A stretch of DNA of 27,166 nucleotides from JAJTHY01 sp964458795. GTDB taxonomy: Bacteria; Pseudomonadota; Alphaproteobacteria; Rickettsiales; Midichloriaceae. Every line of letters begins with the position of its first letter. The stretch's first letter is position 1. The notes below the pieces were generated by a model. It was not told where the DNA came from. It did no database searches and worked only from the letters and a program-made list of their open reading frames with translations. The position numbers and the translations under genes were made by a program. Location: NCBI GenBank assembly GCA_964458795.1, contig CAYWJW010000020.1:1-27166 (forward strand), in the 5' to 3' direction. Below, piece by piece: positions 7,500-14,511 of this stretch.

Positions 7500-8285
7500 T
7501 TATGTAGTATATGGAGGAGACTTAAATTTTTTGGGAGACAAAGTAAATATCTCATATCCATCCTTAGTTACACCAAGTGTATGCTCAAATTGCGCAGAAA
7601 GAGACCGATCTTTTGTAACCGCAGTCCATCCATCTGCAAGGATTTTACTTTCCCATGATCCTGCGTTGATCATTGGTTCTATGGTAAAAAGCATACCTTC
7701 TTCCATAACTGTATCAAATTTTGCATCATAATAATGCATAATTTGGGGGGCGTCGTGGAATACCTTACCTATACCATGTCCGCAAAAATCACGTACTACT
7801 GAGTATCCATTTTTATGAGCATGCTGCTGGATTGCCAGTCCTATTTGGTTAAATTTGGCACCAGGACGCACCTCTTCTATACTAAGCATTAGACACTCAT
7901 AAGTTACTTGGGTTAGGCGCGCTGCTTTAACAGGCGGCGTGCCAGCATAGTACATGCGGCTGCTGTCACCATAATAACCATCTACAATAACAGTGACATC
8001 TATATTTATTATGTCTCCGTTCTGTAGTTTTTTATCTGACGGAATACCGTGACAAATAACATGATTAACAGAGGTACATACCGACTTTGGAAAACCTTTT
8101 TCCGGTGGAGCTGGAAGCGCTTTATTATCTATGATCATTTTATGGCATAATTCGTCTAATCGCTCGGTAGTAACACCGGGTTGCACAAATTCCGTAATGT
8201 AATCCAAAATTTCTGCTGCAAGCTTTCCTGCTTTTCGCATACCTTCGAAGTCTTGGGGAGTATATATCTTAATTGCGCCGGACAT
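7500..8285 (-). CDS. map: Type I methionine aminopeptidase
   Basis: Removes the N-terminal methionine from nascent proteins. The 261-residue pita-bread-fold enzyme keeps all five dinuclear metal ligands: Asp96, Asp107, His170, Glu203 and Glu234, and the substrate-contact histidines His79 and His177. Length matches bacterial MetAP1 (about 250-265) with no N-terminal extension. It is transcribed away from the coq9-like gene, with about 40 bp between their start codons, so the two promoters must be back to back. A small CTTAG/CTAAG hairpin lies just past the stop codon on this strand, without a convincing T-run. Confidence 0.97.
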   Translation of the reverse strand: MSGAIKIYTPQDFEGMRKAGKLAAEILDYITEFVQPGVTTERLDELCHKMIIDNKALPAPPEKGFPKSVCTSVNHVICHGIPSDKKLQNGDIINIDVTVIVDGYYGDSSRMYYAGTPPVKAARLTQVTYECLMLSIEEVRPGAKFNQIGLAIQQHAHKNGYSVVRDFCGHGIGKVFHDAPQIMHYYDAKFDTVMEEGMLFTIEPMINAGSWESKILADGWTAVTKDRSLSAQFEHTLGVTKDGYEIFTLSPKKFKSPPYTT

Positions 8286-8325
8286 AGTTAATTGCTATAG
8301 TAGATTAACCGATATTATACCATAT

Positions 8326-8916
8326 ATGAACAAAGATACTCAAGCACAAAAACTCTCAATTCTCCAATCCGCACTAAGATTGGTACCAACAGAGGGCTGG
8401 TCAGACGAAATGCTAGAACAAGCAAGCGTTAAAGCTGGCTTAAGCAAAAACTATGGTAGGCTGTTATTTATAAGCGGAATAAAAGATTTAGTCGATTTAT
8501 ACTTCTCCTATATAGATGTGTTAATGCTGGAATTGTTAAGCAGTAAAAACATGAAGGATTTGGGAATCTCTGCTAAAATTAAGCTAGCACTTAAGGTGCG
8601 TATCAAAGTTCTAGCCCCACATAAACAGGTGGTTGCCAAATCTGTAAGTTTTTTAAGCCTTCCATGGAATGCGGCATTTGGGCTAAAACTTGGTTGGCGA
8701 ACAATGGATTTAATTTGGGGGGAAGTCGTAGGTGATGCTTCACATGACTTTAACTATTATACTAAACGTGGCTTACTTTATGGAGTGTATATTGCTTCAA
8801 TACAATTTTTCCTTAGTGACCATTCCAAAAATCATCATGAAACCGATGAATTCATCGATCGCCGCATTGACGATGTTTTGAAATTGGGCAGGTTTATTTC
8901 TACTACTTTTAAGTAG
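8326..8916 (+). CDS. COQ9-family ubiquinone biosynthesis protein
   Basis: A 196-residue protein resembling COQ9, a lipid-binding accessory factor needed for late ubiquinone synthesis in mitochondria and alphaproteobacteria. The N terminus looks like a TetR-type helical domain (residues about 7-60, with GWSDEMLEQAS) and the C-terminal part holds the family's PWNAAFGLKLGWRTMDLIW and YTKRGLLYGVY segments, thought to form the lipid pocket. Similar alphaproteobacterial proteins are of like length. An ispB-type gene for the quinone side chain lies at 14512. Its last 8 bases overlap the end of the convergent folKP gene. The call is by family resemblance from memory. Confidence 0.85.
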   Translation: MNKDTQAQKLSILQSALRLVPTEGWSDEMLEQASVKAGLSKNYGRLLFISGIKDLVDLYFSYIDVLMLELLSSKNMKDLGISAKIKLALKVRIKVLAPHKQVVAKSVSFLSLPWNAAFGLKLGWRTMDLIWGEVVGDASHDFNYYTKRGLLYGVYIASIQFFLSDHSKNHHETDEFIDRRIDDVLKLGRFISTTFK

Positions 8917-10243
8917 TGCAGTTTTTTGCTATGATGGCCCGATGCGTGGCTTCTACGTTGTGTACTCGCAGGTACTCAACGTTCCCCGCAAGCTGCGCTG
9001 AGATAACGGCAGATTCCAAATCTCGTTCAGCAGGAGGTAGCATGAGAAATGAGTTCATGAAGAACTTGCGAGAATGCCCCAACAAGATCTCTACCCCCAT
9101 ATCTCGAAATTCATTCAAATTACGCATTATATTTAAGCATTGGCTAGGAGACTTATCAAAACCTATGCCTGGATCAAAGATTATATTTGCTTTATCTACT
9201 CCTTGAGACTCAAGCATTGCTATCTTCTCCATAGCCCATGATTTTAATTGGTATACAGGAGCGGGCTCAAAGGGAATTAGCTTGTTGATTCTAGTAGGAA
9301 CTTCGATTGAGTGCATGAGCACATATTTCAAACCACTGGCAGCTGCAATATCAACAAGCTTAGGGTTAATTGCACCGCTTACATCATTAATGAAATGTAT
9401 TGGATATTTATCTAAAAGACGTTTAAACACTTCAGGGTGGAAGCTATCAATACTAAGTTTAACTTGTTTACCACGCAATCTAACTTCAGACATGATGCCA
9501 TCGAGCACTGGCACTAGACGCGTGAGTTCATCACTCCATGAAAGCAAGGGTTTATCGTCTGTAACATCAGAAAGCTTTGCGGCATGGTTTAATGTCACGT
9601 TAGTTGAGAAGGCGCCTATATCCAACACATAAGCTCCATCATCAACCAGCTTTAAACTATGTGAAATAGCTCTATCCACCTGAGAGAATTTGCCGCCATC
9701 AGAAAATGAATTATCTGTAATATTAAGCACTCCCATAATCTTAGGTGCAAATGCGAAACTTCTATAAAAAGTACCAACGTATGCCTTGAAATTCCCCATA
9801 ATTTCTTCAATAGAAAGACCCAGAACCGGGTGTACAAAGCTGGGTATTAGTTGATAAAGTGGAACCATCACAAATGGCCTATTGATAGCTTCTTTATGCG
9901 GTATGGTAAGATCAGGAGTTTTAAGAACTAAGTTATTATAGAATATAATATCTATATCAATAATCCTGGGAGCCCAGCGTCCCAAAGGTTCCCTGCCTAA
10001 ATCACTCTCAATCTGCTTAATTGCGGTAAGTAGTTCTTCAGGATTTAGCTTGGTTTTGGCTGTGATGACCATATTGTAATATGGTATATTCCAAGACCTG
10101 GGAGCACCTTCCGGCAGAAGAGCTTCTGTTTCATATATTATAGAGGTCTGGATATCACTCAAAACTCTACTCAAAGAATCCACCGCTAAGTGCAAATTCT
10201 CCAGACGATTTCCTAAATTAGTACCTAAGGATAGAACTATCAT
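8909..10243 (-). CDS. folKP: Bifunctional folate enzyme: HPPK-DHPS fusion (FolKP)
   Basis: A 444-residue fusion of two consecutive folate-pathway enzymes. Residues 1 to about 155 form HPPK (FolK), which pyrophosphorylates hydroxymethyl-dihydropterin; GTNLGNR at 7-13 and the RWAPRIIDIDIIFY signature (89-102) are clear. Residues about 167-444 form dihydropteroate synthase (FolP), with GVLNITDNSFSDGG (171-184), SIDSF, INDVSG, DPGIGFDKS, GHSRKFF and RVHNV. Such fusions occur in Rickettsiales and Chlamydiae. Two normally strict DHPS loops differ: TPD of the first loop reads TDN, and GGESTRPG of the second reads GAFSTN (210-215). No other folate gene is nearby. The gene converges on the coq9-like gene with an 8-bp overlap. 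Confidence 0.93.
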   Translation of the reverse strand: MIVLSLGTNLGNRLENLHLAVDSLSRVLSDIQTSIIYETEALLPEGAPRSWNIPYYNMVITAKTKLNPEELLTAIKQIESDLGREPLGRWAPRIIDIDIIFYNNLVLKTPDLTIPHKEAINRPFVMVPLYQLIPSFVHPVLGLSIEEIMGNFKAYVGTFYRSFAFAPKIMGVLNITDNSFSDGGKFSQVDRAISHSLKLVDDGAYVLDIGAFSTNVTLNHAAKLSDVTDDKPLLSWSDELTRLVPVLDGIMSEVRLRGKQVKLSIDSFHPEVFKRLLDKYPIHFINDVSGAINPKLVDIAAASGLKYVLMHSIEVPTRINKLIPFEPAPVYQLKSWAMEKIAMLESQGVDKANIIFDPGIGFDKSPSQCLNIMRNLNEFRDMGVEILLGHSRKFFMNSFLMLPPAERDLESAVISAQLAGNVEYLRVHNVEATHRAIIAKNCTT

Positions 10244-10353
10244 GAGTCAACTTTTTGCCTAATAATTTACACCGCATTCTTAAAGCCTGCAAGCTTGATA
10301 TTAAAGAATAGCATTCGAACGCCTACTCCTTCTATTCAGGATGCACCGCCTCT

Positions 10354-10485
10354 CTAAGGCTCTATCAACGTCTCTTCTATAGAGTCAGCGGGCTTCTTAA
10401 GGCTGGCAAGATATATATAATACTCTTCAATTGAATGTATTTCAATTATAGGCATGTCATCTAAGGACTCTACGGCTCGCCAATA
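10354..10485 (-). pseudogene. Probable frameshifted C-terminal extension of gene X
   Basis: In the -1 frame relative to gene X, an open stretch starts at its last codons and runs 43 codons to a TAG at 10354-10356. The residues look protein-like and acidic (for example DDMPIIEIHSIEEYYIYL, then KKPADSIEETLIEP). Joining it to Phe185 of gene X would give about 228 residues. The junction lies next to a run of four T after AAAAAGC, where one lost base would explain the break. The intact C terminus is not present in the second copy, so this cannot be checked inside the window. Confidence 0.4.
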
Positions 10486-11039
10486 AAAGCTTTTTCAGAA
10501 TCTAGTGATTGTGATGAGTCAACAAGTGCGTCCTTTATAAAATCTACAGCATCTTCCAGCTCATTACGTAAATAGTCGTATAAGGTTATGTCATTGCGCG
10601 CAACCATATCTGCTGCAGCTGTTACTAGACATCCTGCCACTACGCCCGTAGCCGATGCAGCAATGCCTGGGGCAAGCATAAGACTAGCAGCTGCCGTTAC
10701 CAAAGCACTGCTAGCCTCAAATAATCCTACTGACACCACTGTTTTAGCTGCAGCTTCTAAATGATTTTTTAGCCCTATATCACCATGTTTATCTTTTTCA
10801 TCTTTGAGATAAAGTGCGTAAGTCATCGGGATCATAAAAACATTATGCTTAATTACTGCACCTCTATGTCCAGCAGCCTCCATTGCTTTTGCAAGCACGG
10901 AACCATTAGCATCAAATACTGCTGTAATTATTGTCCCAGCATCTGGTGAGAATTGGAGACCTTGCGCCTGCAGTTGCTTTGTCACTTCTGTCTCTGTTAA
11001 TTTCATATCTTCTACTACAATAACTATCTCCTTTGTCAT
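10470..11039 (-). CDS. Unknown protein X with alanine-rich hydrophobic segment
   Basis: I do not recognise this 189-residue protein. The first 80 residues are soluble-looking (EIVIVVEDMKLTE, then a glutamine-rich QLQAQGLQFSPDAG stretch). Residues about 93-147 are a long Ala/Val/Gly/Ser-rich hydrophobic region that could make a membrane hairpin or pore-like element, and the last 40 residues are acidic. It starts 5 bp after gene Y, with GGAG and GAGG sequences overlapping Y's stop, so the two are made together. A truncated relative lies in the same place after Y' (12163-12285). The last codons may be altered by a frameshift (see 10354-10485). Possible roles include a membrane-active effector with Y as its partner, but that is speculation. 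Confidence 0.65.
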   Translation of the reverse strand: MTKEIVIVVEDMKLTETEVTKQLQAQGLQFSPDAGTIITAVFDANGSVLAKAMEAAGHRGAVIKHNVFMIPMTYALYLKDEKDKHGDIGLKNHLEAAAKTVVSVGLFEASSALVTAAASLMLAPGIAASATGVVAGCLVTAAADMVARNDITLYDYLRNELEDAVDFIKDALVDSSQSLDSEKAFIGEP

Positions 11040-11044
11040 TTACC

Positions 11045-11734
11045 TCACTCCTGAAATATGATGTTAAATTTCGGATCTCGTACGCTATATATAATTCTTA
11101 GTGGTTTACCATTCTTATAATCGGCAAACTTATGCCTTATAATACTGTTAAGCATGTAGTCACTCTTGTATACTATTCGTTTAACTATTATTTGATAGTT
11201 AAGGTAGCACATATAATTAAATAAGTACCCGCCCGATATATCTAGCCCAACTTGCTCAACGGATATCTTGATTGTATCAATATCTTTTACTTTAGTTGTC
11301 TCATAATTTCCCAAAATGTGACTAAGTTGCCTTAACTTTCTAACTGGGAACACTATTAAAAATCCAACAGGTGATAAAAAGTACCAAATAGGAATTTCAT
11401 AATACCCCTTTACAACCAGTGCTATCGAGATAAATAATATACAACATATCAAACCTGCGGCTTTTATAACTTCATACATCAAAAAAAATTTTGTGTTTGT
11501 GAAGCCATGTATTCTTGTAAGGCAATCAATAATCCAAATTGCACATAATGCTGTAACACCTCTCATGATTAACAAAGTGCTTCTAATACTAATTTTTTCA
11601 ATCTCACCTATGTCAATAACCCATACTTTCCAGAAAAAATAAATAGGTATAAAAAACAACCCCAACCTAAACAAAATAGGTGGTATATTGTGTAGTTTCC
11701 ATAATATAGTTCTTTTTATTTCTTCATGTTTCAT
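11045..11734 (-). CDS. Unknown four-helix membrane protein Y
   Basis: An unrecognised 229-residue membrane protein. Four hydrophobic helices lie in the first 135 residues (roughly 18-36, 50-72, 83-107 and 112-131), followed by a cytoplasmic-looking domain of about 95 residues ending DPKFNIIFQE. I start it at the ATG at 11734, preceded by AGGGAG about 10 bp upstream, because it aligns with the start of its paralogue Y' (12291-12974); a TTG 33 bp upstream is possible. Y and Y' share nearly identical N-terminal helices and the last 35 residues, while residues about 140-190 have diverged, hinting at selection on that domain. Gene X follows after 5 bp in the same transcript. Confidence 0.7.
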   Translation of the reverse strand: MKHEEIKRTILWKLHNIPPILFRLGLFFIPIYFFWKVWVIDIGEIEKISIRSTLLIMRGVTALCAIWIIDCLTRIHGFTNTKFFLMYEVIKAAGLICCILFISIALVVKGYYEIPIWYFLSPVGFLIVFPVRKLRQLSHILGNYETTKVKDIDTIKISVEQVGLDISGGYLFNYMCYLNYQIIVKRIVYKSDYMLNSIIRHKFADYKNGKPLRIIYSVRDPKFNIIFQE

Positions 11735-11918
11735 ATCTAACCCACTCCCTTTGTCACTGCCGACCAACTCTACTTTTTTCGTTATTTATCATTATGTTAC
11801 TCAATACTGAAATATTGTATTAATTTTAGATAAGAAGATATGCTATCATAATACGTATTGCAATGGTCTATCTATCATTATTTTTTCAAACCCACTTCAT
11901 CACAGACATACTCTTTCC

Positions 11919-11982
11919 ATCTTATATTGATTAATATATCACATCGAAATAGAGGTATGGGAGTACCTACATGAAATATTTT
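11919..11982 (-). repeat. 65-bp dispersed repeat, copy B
   Basis: The most diverged of the four copies, on the minus strand and pointing at gene Y, 184 bp away. It keeps the CCATACC core and the GATGTGATATATTAAT stretch. Together with copy C it belongs to the tandem duplication of the X-Y-higBA unit. Confidence 0.85.
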
Positions 11983-12036
11983 AACCACGTTCATAAACTT
12001 GTTGTTGAAGATATTTATATTGCCACTATATGACAC

Positions 12037-12059
12037 TATGTTATCGCATTGATAATATA
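12037..12059 (+). promoter_or_regulatory. Decayed operator palindrome of the lost higBA copy
   Basis: Nine-base arms TATGTTATC and GATAATATA around a 5-base spacer, with one mismatched pair. It occupies the same position as the perfect palindrome at 13123-13147 ahead of the intact higBA genes, so it is probably the remains of a duplicated operator. Confidence 0.5.
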
Positions 12060-12158
12060 ATGCATAAGCCCAGTGAGAATCCAACGCATTCTGAATATGA
12101 AAAGATTAATACAAGAACAATATGAGATAGAAGCCGATTCAGGACTATCTTTTAAAGG
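12059..12158 (+). pseudogene. Remnant of a higBA toxin-antitoxin pair with two internal deletions
   Basis: Three short blocks match the intact higBA locus in order: the upstream region and first codons of higB (TAATGCATAAGCCCAG...GAGAATC against 13144-13169), the last 15 or so codons of higB (CATTCTGAATATG through CAAGAACAATATGAGA against 13416-13454), and the end of higA (GATTCAGGACTATCTTTT, exact match to 13808-13825). The stretches between them, roughly 250 and 350 bp in the intact locus, are gone. This is direct evidence that the left unit once held a toxin-antitoxin pair. Confidence 0.75.
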
Positions 12159-12162
12159 TTGT

Positions 12163-12285
12163 TTATGTAATTATGGATCCGGCATCTGGTGAAAACTGTA
12201 ATCCTTGCGCTTGCAGCTGCGCTGTTGCCTCTGCTTCTATTAGCTTCGTACCATCTTTCACTATAATCACTATATCTTTTGTCAT
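12163..12285 (-). pseudogene. Truncated copy of gene X (40 codons)
   Basis: The frame starts MTKDIVIIVKDGTKL and matches the N terminus of protein X through LQAQGLQFSPDAGSIIT, then stops at a TAA where the similarity ends. Its start context is the same as in X: it begins a few bases after the Y' stop, with GGAG overlapping that stop. The break coincides with the junction to the higA scar at about 12158, so one deletion probably removed the rest of X' and part of the toxin-antitoxin locus. Confidence 0.8.
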
Positions 12286-12290
12286 TTACC

Positions 12291-12974
12291 TTACTCCTGA
12301 AATATGATGTTAAATTTTGGATCTTGTATGCTATATATAATTCTTAATGGCTTACCATTCTTATAATCAGCAAACTTATGCCTTATAATGCTGTTGAGCA
12401 TATCACTATACTTATACGACTTTACATCCACCTTAATTTCATAGTCAAGGTATGCTGTATAACAAAATAAAGATCCACTAGGAATGTCAATCGCAAGCTG
12501 TTGCATAGAGATGTTAATAGTCTCTATATCTCGTACTTGGATAATATTATATCCATTAATTATATAACTTAACTGCTTTAACTTTCTGATTGGTAATATT
12601 GCTATAAACCCGATAGGTGCTACAAAATACCATATGGGAACCTCATAATACCCTTTTACAATTAGCAATATAGAGATAAATAGTATGCAACATATCAATC
12701 CAATAGCTTTTATAACTTCATAGATCAAAAGAGTTTTTGGGTTTGTAAAACCATGTATTCTGGTTAGGCAATCGATAATCCAAATTGCACAAAGCGCCGT
12801 AACACCTCGCATTATTAGCAAAGTATTTCTAACACTCATTTTTTCAACTTCATCTATGTCAATAAACCACCCTCCCCAAAAGAAATAAATAGGTATAAAA
12901 AACAACCCCAACCTAAGCAAAATAGGCGGTACATTATGCAATTTCCATAATAGAGTTCTCTTCGCTTCTCTCAT
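12291..12974 (-). CDS. Unknown four-helix membrane protein Y' (paralogue of Y)
   Basis: A 227-residue paralogue of the protein at 11045-11734, with the same four hydrophobic helices in the N-terminal 135 residues and the same ending (YKNGKPLRIIYS, then DPKFNIIFQE). The first 130 residues are the most alike; the middle of the C-terminal domain differs (residues about 140-190). It is intact, with no internal stops, whereas its companion X' has been cut short, so Y' has outlived its partner. Copy C of the dispersed repeat lies 38 bp upstream and is followed by an 8-codon frame (13003 to 12977) ending two bases before this ATG, which could couple translation. Function unknown. Confidence 0.7.
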   Translation of the reverse strand: MREAKRTLLWKLHNVPPILLRLGLFFIPIYFFWGGWFIDIDEVEKMSVRNTLLIMRGVTALCAIWIIDCLTRIHGFTNPKTLLIYEVIKAIGLICCILFISILLIVKGYYEVPIWYFVAPIGFIAILPIRKLKQLSYIINGYNIIQVRDIETINISMQQLAIDIPSGSLFCYTAYLDYEIKVDVKSYKYSDMLNSIIRHKFADYKNGKPLRIIYSIQDPKFNIIFQE

Positions 12975-13012
12975 AGTTAACTCGTTTTCTTCATCGTAGA
13001 CATACTCTTCTT

Positions 13013-13075
13013 ATCTTATATTTATTAATATATCACATCAAAATAGGGGTATGGAAGTCCCTGTATGAAATTTTT
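13013..13075 (-). repeat. 65-bp dispersed repeat, copy C
   Basis: A 63-bp copy on the minus strand pointing at gene Y', 38 bp away. It matches copy D almost perfectly over the last 50 bases. After AATATAAGAT come AAGAAGAG and an ATG, so the element plus its flank reads like promoter, ribosome-binding site and start codon. Confidence 0.9.
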
Positions 13076-13122
13076 CTTAAGAATTTTACAGACAGATATT
13101 TTTGCGTTGCTAATATATGGAA

Positions 13123-13147
13123 TTATGTTACCATATTGGTAACATAA
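13123..13147. promoter_or_regulatory. Operator-like palindrome before higBA
   Basis: A perfect inverted repeat with 10-base arms TTATGTTACC and GGTAACATAA around ATATT, ending 12 bp before the higB start codon. HigA antitoxins repress their own operon by binding such palindromes, so this is the probable autoregulatory operator, overlapping the promoter. Confidence 0.7.
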
Positions 13148-13159
13148 TGTATAAACCAA

Positions 13160-13453
13160 ATGAGAATCATATCAAAAAGGTCTCTTGTTCAATTCTGGAA
13201 TAAACATAAAGATGCAGAGCAACCATTAAAAATATGGCATGATATTACTAGAAAGTCCAATTGGATAACCCCAAATGATATAAAGATGATCTTCAATTCA
13301 GCAGATTTTCTGCCAGGAAACAGGGTGGTATTTAATATTAAAGGCAATAAATACAGACTTATAGTTGCAATAAAATATGAGTTTAAAGTTATATATATAA
13401 GATTTATAGGAACACATTCTGAATATGACAAAATTGATGCAAGAACAATATGA
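13160..13453 (+). CDS. higB: HigB-type mRNA interferase toxin
   Basis: A 97-residue RelE-superfamily toxin of the HigB (PF09907) type, which cuts mRNA on the ribosome when the antitoxin is lost. The whole protein follows the family pattern: MRIISKRSLVQFWNKH at the start, a DAEQPLKIW segment, then RVVFNIKGNKYRLIVAI and IRFIGTHSEYDKIDA at the end. Length is normal and no residue change obviously disables it. It precedes its antitoxin by 9 bp, the reversed order typical of higBA. A perfect operator-like palindrome lies just upstream. A decayed second copy of the locus lies at 12059-12158. Confidence 0.93.
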   Translation: MRIISKRSLVQFWNKHKDAEQPLKIWHDITRKSNWITPNDIKMIFNSADFLPGNRVVFNIKGNKYRLIVAIKYEFKVIYIRFIGTHSEYDKIDARTI

Positions 13454-13462
13454 GAGGTCCAT

Positions 13463-13852
13463 ATGTACAATATAAAACCCATTAAAACAGAAGATGATTA
13501 TCAAGCCGCCCTTAAAAAAGTTGATCATTTATGGGATGCTAAGCCCAATACTATTAAAGGTGATACTCTTGAAATCTTGATCACTCTTATTGAAAAATAC
13601 GAATCAGAGCATTTTCCTATTGAAGCTCCAGACCCCATTGAGGCCATCAAGTTTGTTATTACACATAAACGAGTGGCCTCTAAAGATTTAAATAGAATAT
13701 TAGGTGGAAGAACCAGGGTATCTGAGATTTTAAATAAAAAACGAAAATTAAATTTAAGGATGATGCGCAATCTGCATACCCACTTGCATATACCCTATGA
13801 TATTCTGATTCAGGACTATCTTTTGAATATTGATACTAAACGTCATAAGTGA
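13463..13852 (+). CDS. higA: HigA-type antitoxin with helix-turn-helix domain
   Basis: A 129-residue antitoxin that would neutralise HigB and repress the operon. The N-terminal part (YNIKPIKTEDDYQAALKKVD) and the acidic middle (EAPDPIEAIKF) follow the COG5499-type HigA pattern; the helix-turn-helix lies at about residues 74-105 (NRILGGRTRVSEILNKKRKL). An AGAGG ribosome-binding sequence lies at the end of higB. It ends two bases before the stop codon of the convergent rnhB gene. The pair is intact and probably active. Confidence 0.92.
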   Translation: MYNIKPIKTEDDYQAALKKVDHLWDAKPNTIKGDTLEILITLIEKYESEHFPIEAPDPIEAIKFVITHKRVASKDLNRILGGRTRVSEILNKKRKLNLRMMRNLHTHLHIPYDILIQDYLLNIDTKRHK

Positions 13853-13853
13853 A

Positions 13854-14462
13854 CTAAACACTATTGATGCTCCCCAAAAAGGACTGCCTATGCTGCCTAG
13901 TACTTCCAAATTCCTTAATAGCCTCGATATGGGCTTTAGTACCATAGCCAGCATTGCGCTCCCAGCCGTACTGAGGATGCTTTTCAGATAGTCTAGCCAT
14001 TATAGCGTCACGAGTAACCTTTGCTAGTATTGATGCCGCAGAAATTGGTTTGAGCAATACATCCCCCTTTACTACTGCCTGCATTTTATTATCTTCAAAT
14101 GGCATTCGGTTGCCGTCCACATAAACTGGGTAATCGCCTAGTTGCCGTAGCTCTGAGATCGCCATTGTCATAGCTTTCTTAGTTGCATTGAGAATATTAA
14201 TTTTATCAATGACAGATGGCTCTACAATAGATATACAGTACTTATATTTACCTAAAAGAACTGATAAGAGCTCCTCTCTACGTGCTGCAGAAAGTAATTT
14301 TGAATCTTTAACTGCAATATCCATAATCGATGCGTCCACCAGAATCGCAGCAGCTACTACAGGGCCGGCAAGCGGCCCTACTCCAACTTCATCAACACCG
14401 ATAACATAGCCATTAGATTTAAAATCGATCATATATTTTATAAACGTAATGCAGGGTAACAT
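13854..14462 (-). CDS. rnhB: Ribonuclease HII
   Basis: Cuts RNA in RNA-DNA hybrids and removes single ribonucleotides embedded in DNA. The 202-residue protein keeps the acidic active site: Asp24 and Glu25 in GVDEVG, the aspartate of VYVDGN and that of KVTRDA, and the GYGTKAH segment near the C terminus. The GRG motif that senses the RNA-DNA junction reads GVG here (residues 27-29), an unusual change read directly from a GTA codon. The first ATG is used; a second in-frame ATG ten residues later is also possible, and neither has a clear ribosome-binding site. The gene is divergent from the ispB-type gene 49 bp away. Confidence 0.94.
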   Translation of the reverse strand: MLPCITFIKYMIDFKSNGYVIGVDEVGVGPLAGPVVAAAILVDASIMDIAVKDSKLLSAARREELLSVLLGKYKYCISIVEPSVIDKINILNATKKAMTMAISELRQLGDYPVYVDGNRMPFEDNKMQAVVKGDVLLKPISAASILAKVTRDAIMARLSEKHPQYGWERNAGYGTKAHIEAIKEFGSTRQHRQSFLGSINSV

Positions 14463-14511
14463 AAAATGTGTTAATTAATTATATTTGTAAATGTGAAACT
14501 CAATTTATGTT

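Noticed and set aside
8916..9632. Plus-strand open frames opposite folKP
   Set aside because: They lie entirely within the well-supported minus-strand folKP gene and show no family motifs.
10244..10353. A tRNA suggested by TTCGAA near 10313
   Set aside because: No matching acceptor stem, D-arm or anticodon arm could be folded around it.
11878..12084. A 68-codon open frame on the minus strand between Y and the higBA scar
   Set aside because: It runs through the dispersed repeat and decayed operator, has no ribosome-binding site and has no counterpart in the right-hand unit, so it is probably chance.
13463..13852. Treating the higBA pair as RelBE or an unrelated HTH regulator pair
   Set aside because: The toxin-first order and the sequence patterns of both proteins fit HigB (PF09907) and HigA (COG5499) along their full length.
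10244..13853. Insertion sequence or prophage in the duplicated block
   Set aside because: No transposase, integrase or phage structural genes and no terminal inverted repeats were seen; the block is explained by local duplication.
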